Below are positions 1 to 9,049 of a DNA stretch of 64,000 nt, piece by piece (the first letter of the stretch is position 1; each line of letters starts with the position of its first letter). The translations under genes were made by a program, and so were the position numbers. The notes below the pieces were generated by a model, which was given only the letters and a program-made list of their open reading frames with translations, was not told the DNA's origin and searched no databases. This DNA is from a virus, in the IMG/VR virus record IMGVR_UViG_3300019763_000006, positions 24,326 to 88,325 of that record. One strand, 5' to 3'.

Positions 1-1272
1 AGTAAGTATGATGTAGTGCAGATGAAAGATTCATCAAGAGGTGGAAGAAGATTTGGTGGTGGAATTGAAGAAATTGCAGATAAAAAATTTGATGGAGATA
101 TATTAAATTCAGTTGTTATTCCTTTGATGGCTGGTAATAGATTATCTACTAAAAATGGTAAAATAGACCCAAATGAAATTCATAAGAGAGAAATATATAT
201 AACAACAGCTGGAACAAAACAACAGTTTGCATATGAAAAATGTTCAGAAATTATGACAGATATGCTTAATAGAAAATCTAGCTTCTGTATAGGTAATTCA
301 TATGAACTTCCTGTGATGTTTGATAGGCTAGATGAAGACTTTATTGAAGAGAAAAGAGAATCTCCAACTTATAGTATCTTAGATTTTATGAGGGAATACG
401 AAAGTATATATACGGGTTCTAATTCAGATAGTTTAGTATCAGATGAGAAGTTAAGAAAGTCAAGAGTAGTAAAATATGCAGAATGGGAACATTGTGGAGA
501 TAAAGATGTAGACTATGTTTTAGCTTATGATGTATCAAGAAACCAAGGAGATGAAAATGCATTATGTGCTCTTGTGGTTATAAAAATAACAAGAGATGGA
601 AATAAATATATTAAAGAAGTTGTGAATATTTTTTCATTAGAAGGTCAACATGATACTTGGCAAGCTAAATTTTTAAAAGATAAAGTAAGAGAATTTCAAT
701 CTAAAATTTTAGTAATAGATGCAAACGGATTAGGTTCTGGGGTGGTAGACCAATTGGTATTAGATTTAGATGATGGTAATCCTCCATATAAAGTAGTAAA
801 TGATAAAAAATTACAATGGAGAAAATATGAGTTGCCAGAAGGAATACCAATGGTATTCGCTTTAAAATCATCTAATGTAGACACTAAAAATAGTGATATG
901 ATTAATCATTTTATGAAATTATTTAATAAATTAGACGTAGGATTATTAGTTTCTCCATATGAAGGATTAAAATATCTAGAAAAAAAAAGAAAAAGAAAAT
1001 TTTCAAAAGATGATAGTGAAGAACAAGTAATTGCGGAAATACCATATGTGAATACTAATAATTTAGTTGACGAAATAATGAATTTAAGATACAAAGCTAA
1101 GGGTAACAATACAGAAGTTGAAAGAATATCTAGAAGTATACAGAAGGATAAATATTCTGCTTTATTGTATGGATTGTATTGGATATTTTTAGAAGAGCAA
1201 AAATTAAGAATTAGAAAATCAGCAGTTGATATATCTAAGTTTAAATCATGTGCCACTGCGGTTTCTTTTTAA
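1..1272 (+). CDS. terL: Terminase large subunit, C-terminal part (5' end outside window)
   Basis: ATPase-nuclease motor that packages DNA into proheads. The frame is open back to base 1, so the apparent GTG at 16 is not a real start and the N-terminal ATPase part is missing. The visible part carries a nuclease-like region: a first acidic strand with YDVSR (codons near 525-540), a second acidic segment LVIDANGLGSG (near 712-740), and a C-terminal VDEIMNLRYK helix, as in the RNase H-like nuclease of large terminases. It lies 26 bp upstream of the portal gene, the usual phage order. The family is fairly secure; the exact subfamily cannot be told. Confidence 0.85.
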   Translation, partial: SKYDVVQMKDSSRGGRRFGGGIEEIADKKFDGDILNSVVIPLMAGNRLSTKNGKIDPNEIHKREIYITTAGTKQQFAYEKCSEIMTDMLNRKSSFCIGNSYELPVMFDRLDEDFIEEKRESPTYSILDFMREYESIYTGSNSDSLVSDEKLRKSRVVKYAEWEHCGDKDVDYVLAYDVSRNQGDENALCALVVIKITRDGNKYIKEVVNIFSLEGQHDTWQAKFLKDKVREFQSKILVIDANGLGSGVVDQLVLDLDDGNPPYKVVNDKKLQWRKYELPEGIPMVFALKSSNVDTKNSDMINHFMKLFNKLDVGLLVSPYEGLKYLEKKRKRKFSKDDSEEQVIAEIPYVNTNNLVDEIMNLRYKAKGNNTEVERISRSIQKDKYSALLYGLYWIFLEEQKLRIRKSAVDISKFKSCATAVSF

Positions 1273-1298
1273 AAATATAAAAACGGGAGGAGAGAAAA

Positions 1299-2957
1299 AT
1301 GTCTGATAAAAAGAAAACAATTATAAATGAAAAGGAAGATTTTATTGTAGAAATAGTTGAAGATGTTAAAGATGAAGAGTCTATTTTAATAACCAGTTCG
1401 CAAGAAATGACAAATAGTTTATTAAAAAATGCTATTTCTAGCTATGCGGGCAATCAAAGAACATATTCTAAAAATATAGATGAATATTCTTTAATGCGTA
1501 CAACTTTAACAGAATCTAAACTTGAAAGTTTGGCATTTTTACCTCAAGATAATTTATATAAAGTTCAAGAAATTAATAGTTATGTTGATTTATATTTAAA
1601 TAAAGATGATATTATTGGAAGAACCTATGAAATAATTGAAGCGAATACAAATGCAGACTATCAATTAAAATACCCAGAAGTTAAGAATAAAACCATCTTA
1701 AAAAAAGTACAGAATATAATTGATAATTTTAATAAACAAATAGAATTAGAAAAATTAATTATAGAAACAATCCCATATGCGTACGCTAATGGCAATAGAA
1801 TATTATATCTTAGAAAAACAAAATATGGAAAATATCAAGTAGAAAGATATCCTTTAGGTATGGTTCAAATTAGTTCGTATAAGATTAATAATGAGCCAAT
1901 AGTATTATTTAATTTAACAAATTTATTACAAAGAATTACTGGAAGTGATTTAACGTTTTCACCATTGAATGGTACTAGCTTAGATAATTATGATTTACAA
2001 ATGTTTCCAAATATAGAAGATGAAATTAAAGAAAATTTTCCAAAAGAAGTATATAATGAATTTTTAAATAAAAATTTAACGGTAGCTAAGCTAAATACAG
2101 ATTTAACAGCGGTTATTAGAGTAAATAATAGAGGTAAAAAATATGGGGTGTCTCCAATTTTTAAAGCTCTTAATCCTGCTTTAAAATTAGAAGTGCAAGA
2201 AAAAAGTGATACTTCAAATTCTAAAGCAAGAGGTAAAAAGATTATTTTTCAAAAAATATCTGATAAATTATTAGGAGAGGATGGAAGTATAACCGATATT
2301 GCTCCTTCCGCATATTCACATAATGAGTTGATAAAGGCATGGGGAAATGAAGTTGTAGTTTATACTGGAGCTCCTTGGGTGGAATCTATTAGTTATGTTG
2401 AACCTAAAACAGATTTAGAACATTCTAATACATTAAATTATTATAAAACTAAAGTTTTATCTGCATTAGGAATATCTTTTTTAAGTGGGGATTCAAAGTC
2501 TGGAATGGTAGTTTCGGAATTAAATTTTCAAGAATTACTAAGAATTATAGATAAGATTGGAAAACAATTATCTGATAATATTGTAAAATGGTATAAATAT
2601 ATATTAAATGAAGCAGGGTTACCAGTAGAATATGCTCCTAATATAGAAGTATTAAATTCTGAATTATTAGAAATGAATCTAAGAATGCAATTAGCAGATA
2701 ATTTATTTAATAAGTATGGCATGAGTTTTGAGTCAACATATCAGATGCTAGGAAAAGATTTTGAGTCAGAAAAGGAAAAAAGAATAAAAGAAAATGACGA
2801 AAAATTAGATAGTGATATTTTTTATGCTAGGCAAACCGCATTTACATTTAGTGCAAAGGGTGATGAAGATTATAATAATTCACCTACAGATAATATAGAT
2901 AATAAAGATAAACAAAACCAAACAATTAAAGATGAAGTTAATAAAGATAAAAAATAA
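1299..2957 (+). CDS. Portal protein
   Basis: 552 residues, the usual size for the dodecameric ring through which DNA enters the capsid and to which the tail connects. It starts at ATG after GGGAGGAG, directly after terminase and before the protease/scaffold gene. The mid region includes a tail-like segment around RVNNRGKKYGVSPIFKALNP, a 'GxSP' pattern often seen in portals before the long helices, then LNYYKTKVLSALGISFLSG. The last 40 residues are acidic, Asn-rich and probably disordered. Assignment rests on position, size and this pattern. Confidence 0.8.
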   Translation: MSDKKKTIINEKEDFIVEIVEDVKDEESILITSSQEMTNSLLKNAISSYAGNQRTYSKNIDEYSLMRTTLTESKLESLAFLPQDNLYKVQEINSYVDLYLNKDDIIGRTYEIIEANTNADYQLKYPEVKNKTILKKVQNIIDNFNKQIELEKLIIETIPYAYANGNRILYLRKTKYGKYQVERYPLGMVQISSYKINNEPIVLFNLTNLLQRITGSDLTFSPLNGTSLDNYDLQMFPNIEDEIKENFPKEVYNEFLNKNLTVAKLNTDLTAVIRVNNRGKKYGVSPIFKALNPALKLEVQEKSDTSNSKARGKKIIFQKISDKLLGEDGSITDIAPSAYSHNELIKAWGNEVVVYTGAPWVESISYVEPKTDLEHSNTLNYYKTKVLSALGISFLSGDSKSGMVVSELNFQELLRIIDKIGKQLSDNIVKWYKYILNEAGLPVEYAPNIEVLNSELLEMNLRMQLADNLFNKYGMSFESTYQMLGKDFESEKEKRIKENDEKLDSDIFYARQTAFTFSAKGDEDYNNSPTDNIDNKDKQNQTIKDEVNKDKK

Positions 2958-2973
2958 TTATAGGAGGTATAAA

Positions 2974-3156
2974 ATGGATTATAAGATTTTATCATCAAAT
3001 GATAATTCTTTTTCTTATTTGGCTACTATAAGTAAAACTCCATATATTATTAAAATTTCTACAAATGGAGAATTAATAGATATTAAGCCTTATCAAGATA
3101 ATAAATGTAAAACAACAATAACTTCTAATAAAAATAGAAGTATTGAGTTAGGCTAG
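2974..3156 (+). CDS. Small protein of unknown function in head operon
   Basis: 60 residues starting at ATG 2974, chosen because TAGGAGG lies at the right distance; a longer frame from 2932 would start inside the portal gene without a ribosome binding site. The sequence (MDYKILSSNDNSFSYLATIS...) predicts a small mostly beta protein with no membrane segment or Cys. It sits 16 bp after portal and 11 bp before the protease/scaffold gene, so it is co-translated with head genes. Function not recognised. Confidence 0.6.
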   Translation: MDYKILSSNDNSFSYLATISKTPYIIKISTNGELIDIKPYQDNKCKTTITSNKNRSIELG

Positions 3157-3167
3157 GAGGTGAAATA

Positions 3168-4433
3168 TTGGATAATAAGAAAGAATTAAGTTCAAGTAGA
3201 ATAATACAGCTATCAGAAACTAATGATGGATTATACCTAGAATTAACAGGACAATTGTGTTATTTAGAAGATTATAATTTAAATGGATTAAGACTTTTAA
3301 AAGGTGAGAATTTTGAAGAAAATTTAAAATCTTTAATTGACACTCCAGTTGTAGCAAAATATGTATGGAATGAAGATAATGGTTCTGATTTTTCTGGACA
3401 CGAAGCTTATAGAGATTGGTATACTGGAAATATTATGTTTGACACAGATGCTATAGGTGTACATCAAGATGTCTGGGTTGAAAACAAAGCTGTAAAACCA
3501 GTTTTTTCAGAAGAAGAAAAAGAATTACCTGTTATTATGTATAAAGCTAGAATATGGGCAGAAAGATTTCCAAATTTTGCAAAAGTAATTAAAAAATTAT
3601 ATAGTGAAAATAATTTAGGTACTTCTTGGGAATTAATTCCAAATAAAATAACTGAAGAAACAAGTAATATTATAGGTATTACTAATCCTAGAAGTTCTGA
3701 TGATTATGAATTTGTAGGGAATTGTTTATTAGGTTCTGATGTGATAGGTGCATACGAAGGGACGTCTAAAGTAACTAATGTTGCGTCTGCAAATTTAGCA
3801 CAGAAACAATTATCAGAAGCTTTAAATAAAGATTTGAAAAATAATTCAAAGAAAGAAAAAGAAATATCTCAAATTAAAGAAGGGAGCAAGGATATGGATA
3901 AAAAAATACAAGAATTAGAATCTAAACTTGCAGAAGCGGTTGCTAAACTACAGGAATATGAAGAAGCAGGTAAGGATAAACAAATTTCAGAATTGGAAAC
4001 TAAAGTTAAAGCTTTAGAAATTGAAAAATCTGAAACCGAAGAAAAATTTGTAAAAGCAACAGAAAATTTAGAAACAGTTACTGCTGAACTAGAAGAATTA
4101 AAACCTTATAAAGCTCAAGTCGAGGCTATTAATTTAGAAAAAGCAGAGCATGAAAAGAAAGAAAAAATAATTGAATTAACAGAGATGGTTAAAAAGGGTG
4201 GGTATATCACAGATAAAGATATTGAAACATCTGAAGAAATCAAAAAATTAATTCAAGATTGTAATGAAGATGCATTAAAAGTTCTTAGAGCAGAAAAAAT
4301 TATTGAAAAGCATGAATCAGAGCAATCACAACACGAAACAGAAACTTCAGAAGCAAAAACTAAATTACCAAAACAAGATTTTGCAGAGGAAACAAAAGTA
4401 TCAAAAAATGCAATGGACACATTTTTAGTTTAA
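3168..4433 (+). CDS. Prohead protease fused to coiled-coil scaffold (putative)
   Basis: 421 residues from TTG 3168 after AGGAGGTGAAATA. Residues 1-170 look like a capsid maturation protease: a His in SGHEAYRDWYTGN (H78) and a Ser in GTSWELIP (S153) are candidate catalytic residues. Residues about 210-400 are a long charged heptad-rich coiled coil typical of scaffolds. It lies between portal and capsid genes, where such fusions occur. An in-frame ATG at 3894 preceded by GGGAG could make scaffold alone. The protease assignment is inference from position and the His/Ser pattern; the coiled coil is plain. Confidence 0.65.
   Translation: MDNKKELSSSRIIQLSETNDGLYLELTGQLCYLEDYNLNGLRLLKGENFEENLKSLIDTPVVAKYVWNEDNGSDFSGHEAYRDWYTGNIMFDTDAIGVHQDVWVENKAVKPVFSEEEKELPVIMYKARIWAERFPNFAKVIKKLYSENNLGTSWELIPNKITEETSNIIGITNPRSSDDYEFVGNCLLGSDVIGAYEGTSKVTNVASANLAQKQLSEALNKDLKNNSKKEKEISQIKEGSKDMDKKIQELESKLAEAVAKLQEYEEAGKDKQISELETKVKALEIEKSETEEKFVKATENLETVTAELEELKPYKAQVEAINLEKAEHEKKEKIIELTEMVKKGGYITDKDIETSEEIKKLIQDCNEDALKVLRAEKIIEKHESEQSQHETETSEAKTKLPKQDFAEETKVSKNAMDTFLV
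3894..4433 (+). CDS. Possible internally initiated scaffold protein
   Basis: Nested in-frame start at codon 243 of the protease/scaffold gene. ATG 3894 is preceded at normal spacing by AGGGAGC, and the product (MDKKIQELESKLAEAV..., 179 residues) consists of the coiled-coil scaffold alone. The arrangement resembles the lambda C/Nu3 pair, where the scaffold is made in excess from an internal start. Evidence is only the position and the ribosome binding site. Confidence 0.4.
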   Translation: MDKKIQELESKLAEAVAKLQEYEEAGKDKQISELETKVKALEIEKSETEEKFVKATENLETVTAELEELKPYKAQVEAINLEKAEHEKKEKIIELTEMVKKGGYITDKDIETSEEIKKLIQDCNEDALKVLRAEKIIEKHESEQSQHETETSEAKTKLPKQDFAEETKVSKNAMDTFLV

Positions 4434-4450
4434 TAAGGAGGACTTAAGTT

Positions 4451-4915
4451 ATGTATAGACGATTAAAAGTAAATTCAGGAAAAAACAAAGATGCAACTTT
4501 TACAGCAGGTGAAGTTATGAAGAAAGGTATGTTTGTAGTTAAAGATTATGCAAATGGTGAAGTTAATCTTCCAGCAACTGCTACAGGTACAAATGTATTT
4601 ATTGTAGATTTTGACCCAGATTATGTTGATTTTTTATCAGTTAGAACAAATGTTTCTGATTATGAAGATGTAATGAATGATATTGCAGACGGAGCAAAAG
4701 TAAGCTTGGAATTATTAGAAGTAGGAGAAGAATATGCAACAGACCAATTCGTGGCAACAGATATAGTAGTTGGTTCTGCTTTATCAGTAAATGATGCAGG
4801 TAAATTGGTTAAAAAAGCAACAGGTACATCTCCATTAGTAGCTACAGATATTGCTTATAACGATGCAGGACATACTCTATTAGCATTTACTGTTACAGAG
4901 AATCCATTCGCATAA
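4451..4915 (+). CDS. Probable head decoration / capsid-stabilising protein
   Basis: 154 residues, ATG after AAGGAGG. Predicted all-beta, Gly/Ala/Thr/Val rich, with no Cys and no membrane segment; begins MYRRLKVNSGKNKDATFTAG. Such small beta proteins directly upstream of the major capsid gene usually cement the shell (lambda gpD/SHP-like role). It sits 17 bp after the scaffold and 27 bp before the major capsid gene. Assignment rests on position and composition. Confidence 0.55.
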   Translation: MYRRLKVNSGKNKDATFTAGEVMKKGMFVVKDYANGEVNLPATATGTNVFIVDFDPDYVDFLSVRTNVSDYEDVMNDIADGAKVSLELLEVGEEYATDQFVATDIVVGSALSVNDAGKLVKKATGTSPLVATDIAYNDAGHTLLAFTVTENPFA

Positions 4916-4942
4916 TAAATAGAATAATAGGAGGAATAATAT

Positions 4943-5941
4943 ATGTTGGAATTAGCAGAAGTAATGGAAAAAGAAGGAAGAATGATTGCATGGGCTCAAG
5001 CAGTCGAAAGACAAAGAAAAAATCCAGTATTGCAATTATCAGAAGAGGATAAACTTATTAGTGCAGAAATAGATAAATGGGCAAAAGAAATTGCAGATGG
5101 TAAAAGGTCAACTCGTGAATTATCGGCTTATTTTGTTAAAGTTATTCAACCTGAAGTTTATAATACACCAATGGATATTTTAAATCGTGTATTAGAAGAA
5201 CAACCATCAATTGGTGAGTTTGATGATTGGGAAATTGATAAAGCTCCAAAAAATACATTAAAAGCATATGAAGCTGCTAAAAATGGTAATGTTCAAAAAT
5301 CTTATATTGATTTTGAGAAAATTACACCTGTAAATACTCATTTGCAAATTGAAACTGAAATCAAAATGGTAGATTTAAGAAAAAATGGATTTAAAACAAT
5401 TGCAAGAATGACACAATATGCTATAGATGCACTAAGAAATAAGATGTTCTTTTCTATTTTTAATACTATAGATGCATCAATTACAGCAGGAGACCAAACA
5501 GCAACTGCAACTACAAATCCAGACAAGACAACTATGGATAAATTGGCAAAATATGTAAGAGGTCATTTAGTATCAGGTACTCCAATTACATTATCTAACT
5601 CTGATAGAGCTTATGAAATCTCAGAAGTTCCAGGAGCAACTTTATTATCAGATACTATGAGAGACCAAATGAATAATAATGGTGTTTTAGCAACTTTCAG
5701 ACAATTACAAATTCTTGAAATTGCAGCATCTAGAGAAACTGGAAATGGAGAAAAATTAATTAACCCTAATAGAGTTTACGGATTAGCTGGAGCAATTGGC
5801 GAAAGAGCAATGAAGGGCGAGTTAAGAGTTTTATCTCAAGAAGATATTAATAATGAAGTAATCTCATTAAAATTCACTGGTTTTGAGTTTACTTATGCTA
5901 TTACTTATCCAGATAGAATTTTTAAATTAACAATTAATTAG
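4943..5941 (+). CDS. Major capsid protein
   Basis: 332 residues, HK97-fold size. It has a helix-rich N-terminus (MLELAEVMEKEGRMIAWAQAVE) and a C-terminal beta portion ending with an ITYPDRIFKLTIN strand, a common capsid P-domain ending. It follows the protease/scaffold and decoration genes and is closed by a strong hairpin terminator (5955-5996), as expected for the most abundant virion protein. No direct motif proves the fold; order and size support it. Confidence 0.8.
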   Translation: MLELAEVMEKEGRMIAWAQAVERQRKNPVLQLSEEDKLISAEIDKWAKEIADGKRSTRELSAYFVKVIQPEVYNTPMDILNRVLEEQPSIGEFDDWEIDKAPKNTLKAYEAAKNGNVQKSYIDFEKITPVNTHLQIETEIKMVDLRKNGFKTIARMTQYAIDALRNKMFFSIFNTIDASITAGDQTATATTNPDKTTMDKLAKYVRGHLVSGTPITLSNSDRAYEISEVPGATLLSDTMRDQMNNNGVLATFRQLQILEIAASRETGNGEKLINPNRVYGLAGAIGERAMKGELRVLSQEDINNEVISLKFTGFEFTYAITYPDRIFKLTIN

Positions 5942-5954
5942 AAATAAACTTTTT

Positions 5955-5996
5955 ATTGTGTTGGTTATTTATTTGAGTAGCCAACACAATTTTTAT
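5955..5996 (+). terminator. Intrinsic terminator after major capsid gene
   Basis: Near-perfect 13-bp inverted repeat ATTGTGTTGGTTA / TAGCCAACACAAT (one G-T pair) with a 10-base loop, followed by TTTTTAT. It probably limits transcription into the connector genes. Confidence 0.85.
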
Positions 5997-6037
5997 ATTT
6001 AAAAATAAAAAGAAAATATATAATAAGGAGAGATATT

Positions 6038-6739
6038 ATGAATAAAAAATATAATGTTAATAATTACCATAATTTTATTAGTTTACCTACAGAGGATGAT
6101 AAAAGACCTTTAAGTTTAGAAGAAGGGAATTTAAACGAATTAAAGCCATTTTCAAAAATGTTAACTCTTGAACAGATTGAATATATTTCTAAAATGACAG
6201 ATTTATTTTCAACTGGTAGAGTTGAATTTGATAAAGACGACGAAGATGAATTATTTCAATATTTAGGGATAGATAATGTTAGTGAATGTTTTAGAGCTAG
6301 AGATATTATAGATATAATTAAAAACCCAACAAAAGAAAAATTGGAAAGAATAATATCAATTAATAACTTAAATACAATTGATTTATTTAGAGGTATTGTA
6401 GTTTCATTTAGAAACTTAAATTCTGAAGATGTTTCTAATAGGGTTATGACTATAATTAATAAAAGAAGAGATGAAATTTATAAAAGTCCATCTACTGAAA
6501 GTACAATAGTTGTAAAGAAAACAAATACTGAAATTGAGTCAGAGAAGAGAGCAAATGAAAACGCAAAAATCATGGAAGAAATTAAGATTAAAGAAAATGA
6601 TTTTAAAATTAAAGAAGAAAATTATAAAAATGAATTAAAAGAAATGAAAGAAAAGATTAAAAAAATGGAAGATGAATTAAAAAAGTCTAAAAAAGATTCT
6701 ACAAAGAAAAAAGAATCTAGTAAAAAAGAAAATAAATAG
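6038..6739 (+). CDS. Unknown head/tail-region protein with Lys-rich coiled-coil tail
   Basis: 233 residues from ATG after AAGGAGAG. The N-terminal 150 residues are mixed helix; from about residue 155 on it is a continuous Lys/Glu coiled coil ending in a poly-Lys/Ser tail. It occupies the position after the major capsid gene where head-completion genes or small accessory structural genes lie. No family recognised. Confidence 0.6.
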   Translation: MNKKYNVNNYHNFISLPTEDDKRPLSLEEGNLNELKPFSKMLTLEQIEYISKMTDLFSTGRVEFDKDDEDELFQYLGIDNVSECFRARDIIDIIKNPTKEKLERIISINNLNTIDLFRGIVVSFRNLNSEDVSNRVMTIINKRRDEIYKSPSTESTIVVKKTNTEIESEKRANENAKIMEEIKIKENDFKIKEENYKNELKEMKEKIKKMEDELKKSKKDSTKKKESSKKENK

Positions 6740-6756
6740 TTTGGAGGAGTATAATC

Positions 6757-7233
6757 ATGGCAACTTTATTTTCAACAATTAATGACTTATTTTATAAAAG
6801 AGTATTGAAAGACCCTGATTTTTTCAAATACACAAATGTTTCAGAATCTGAAGTTTTAGAATTGATGGAAACAAGTGCATATGATTATATGATAGAATCT
6901 ATTTCAACAATAAAATTATATTCAGAACCAAGTGTAGATTTTGATGATTATGATGATGTGCAATTTAATTTTGACATGACTAAAACAGAATTACAAATTA
7001 TAGTAAATCTAATGTTTGAAAAATTTTTATCTAGAGATAGAGCAAAATTAAAAATTTATAATAAATATTTTACTACTCAAGAAGTGAATTTATTTTCTCC
7101 AGCTGCTGAAAGAGATAGTTTTATAAAAATGCTTAATAATTTTGAAGAAAAAAATAAAGCAGAAATAAAATCTTATAATTCAAGAGATAGATTGACTGGT
7201 AGTATAAAATCCTATAATGGGGCAGTGATATAA
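6757..7233 (+). CDS. Putative head-tail connector protein
   Basis: 158 residues, ATG after TTGGAGGAG. Helical protein (TINDLFYKRVLKDPDFFKY...) with an acidic middle (DFDDYDDVQ). Gene order capsid, connector, head closure, tail completion, tail tube suggests an adaptor ring on the portal (gp6/gp15-like). It is 2 bp from the next gene, suggesting coupled translation. Assigned by order only. Confidence 0.5.
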   Translation: MATLFSTINDLFYKRVLKDPDFFKYTNVSESEVLELMETSAYDYMIESISTIKLYSEPSVDFDDYDDVQFNFDMTKTELQIIVNLMFEKFLSRDRAKLKIYNKYFTTQEVNLFSPAAERDSFIKMLNNFEEKNKAEIKSYNSRDRLTGSIKSYNGAVI

Positions 7234-7234
7234 T

Positions 7235-8530
7235 ATGATAGATTTAGATAAATATCGGAAATTAGCTGGAACATATCAAGTTAATAGCTCTCAAGATAAT
7301 GCAATAAATAATTTTGTATATCAATCTAATAAAATATGGGATAATACATTAAGTACCTATGACTTACTAGCTCCCTCAAAACGTGGAGATGATATTAAGC
7401 TTACTAATAGTGATGGCATTTTATTAGATAGCAGAGGAGTTTTTAATTATAACAAGAGATTTACAAAAACAAAAATGGCTGAAGGACAAGAACGATGTTT
7501 TTTACAAAAAGACTCTGCAAACATTGGAGATTATGTAGAAAAAATCAGAACAAATGAGATTTATTTAATAGAATATATAAATAGAGATAAATTTAATTTT
7601 ATAGATTCTTTTGTTAGAAAAATAAATGCATATATTAATTATATAGATACAAATGGGATAATTCAATCAATTCCTTGTATTTATAGGGTTTCATCAAAAC
7701 TTTCTACCAATACAGAGGAAAATAAACATATAGAAATATTAGATGGTGATGCTAGTGTAAGATTACAATCTAATACACATACTAGAGAGATTAAAATTGG
7801 AGATAAGTTTATATTTTCAAAAACAGAATCTTATTCTGTTAAGAATATTTATACTGAATTAGAAGAAGGTATAATTACTTTAAAAATGAAACAATATGAA
7901 ATTAATAAAGATTTAGATAAAGAAATTGATTATCAAGGTAAAAAAATATGGATTGCAAATTATGTAAACAGACCTAAATTTACAATTAATTTTAATATTC
8001 AAGATAGTGAATTTCAGATTGGTGAAGATATTACATTAGATTATACATTATTGGATAATGAAGGTAATATTTCTGATAAACCTGTGATTTTTAGTAGTAG
8101 TGATGATAATATAGTTTCTATTACAAATAATATTGCAACTGCTATTAGCCTAGGTTCTGTTATTATTAAAGTAGAAATGGAAAATAATAGGGATGTATTT
8201 GACGAGATTACATTAGAAGTTGTAAATATTCCAATTGAAAATATTTCATATGAACTTAATCCAGATATTTCTGTTTTATTAAGACAACAATCACAAAACT
8301 TTGATATTGTAAAGAAAAATAATGGAGTGGTTGAAAGTGAAACATTTACCATATCTGTAGATTCAAGTAGTACAGTAATAGAAGATTATGACTTTAATGT
8401 GATTAATAGTAATTCATTTAATATTGTAAATAACGGTGTTAGTGGAAATTTAGTAATAAAAATTATACCAGATTCAAAACCAAGTGATATATTTACTAAA
8501 AGTTTTGAATTAAAAAATAGCTTTTGGTAG
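7235..8530 (+). CDS. Neck/head-closure candidate with C-terminal Ig-like domain
   Basis: 431 residues. The N-terminal 240 residues resemble a structural protein of the connector region (RGVFNYNKRFTKTKMAEGQERCFLQ, then an 'IGDYVEKIRTNEIYLIEYI' segment). From about residue 248 there is a beta sandwich resembling a bacterial Ig-like (Big_2) domain: FQIGEDITLDYTLLDNEG, PVIFSSSDDNIVSI, NNIATAISLGSVIIKVEM. A second similar domain follows to the end. Ig-like domains on phage virions often give weak binding to cell-surface sugars. Coupled to the upstream gene (2 bp gap). The exact structural role is uncertain. Confidence 0.55.
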   Translation: MIDLDKYRKLAGTYQVNSSQDNAINNFVYQSNKIWDNTLSTYDLLAPSKRGDDIKLTNSDGILLDSRGVFNYNKRFTKTKMAEGQERCFLQKDSANIGDYVEKIRTNEIYLIEYINRDKFNFIDSFVRKINAYINYIDTNGIIQSIPCIYRVSSKLSTNTEENKHIEILDGDASVRLQSNTHTREIKIGDKFIFSKTESYSVKNIYTELEEGIITLKMKQYEINKDLDKEIDYQGKKIWIANYVNRPKFTINFNIQDSEFQIGEDITLDYTLLDNEGNISDKPVIFSSSDDNIVSITNNIATAISLGSVIIKVEMENNRDVFDEITLEVVNIPIENISYELNPDISVLLRQQSQNFDIVKKNNGVVESETFTISVDSSSTVIEDYDFNVINSNSFNIVNNGVSGNLVIKIIPDSKPSDIFTKSFELKNSFW

Positions 8531-8540
8531 GAGGGATTAA

Positions 8541-9038
8541 ATGGCTGTTTATAAAAAGGTAAATGAAAATATTAGAAGTATTATTGATTTTATTAGTAAA
8601 AATTCAGATTTAAAAAAATTGATAGCCTATGATAATGGGAATCCTCTTGCTGAAAGTGAGCCTTTTATTCACAATTTAATTAATGATAGAGTGTATCTTA
8701 GTATGAAGATTGTGACACCAGATACAAATGCTAAAAGCTATATTAGTATTTATAAAAATTATAGTAATATTGGCAGGAAAAATGATATATATAATAGAAA
8801 TGTTTTTATTAATATTGATGTTGTATGTCATGAAACATTATGGCTTTTAGATAGTGGAGATATTAGACCGTTATTAATATTGGATGAAATAGATAGTAAA
8901 TTGACTGATATTTCAATAGATAGTATAAGAGGCAATTTAGTTTTTAAAGATTGCAAACATTTAATAATAAATGATAAGTTTTCAGGATATAGGTTTATTT
9001 ATGAATTGACTAATTTTTCAAAAGATTGTGATAGTTAA
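8541..9038 (+). CDS. Putative tail terminator/completion protein
   Basis: 165 residues, ATG after AGGAGG. Alpha/beta protein with a central strand pattern (NRVFINIDVVCH-like 'NRNVFINIDVVCHETLW') that resembles gpU/gp17-like tail terminators, which cap the tail tube. It sits two genes upstream of the tail tube gene. Based on size and order. Confidence 0.45.
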   Translation: MAVYKKVNENIRSIIDFISKNSDLKKLIAYDNGNPLAESEPFIHNLINDRVYLSMKIVTPDTNAKSYISIYKNYSNIGRKNDIYNRNVFINIDVVCHETLWLLDSGDIRPLLILDEIDSKLTDISIDSIRGNLVFKDCKHLIINDKFSGYRFIYELTNFSKDCDS

Positions 9039-9049
9039 GAGGTATTAAT

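Noticed and set aside
16-18. GTG start of terminase
   Set aside because: The frame continues to base 1 without a stop and the product lacks the ATPase part, so the gene is cut by the window edge.
906-1256. - strand frames in the left arm (for example 906-1256, 21733-22083, 36194-36694)
   Set aside because: All lie opposite well-supported + strand genes with no ribosome binding sites.
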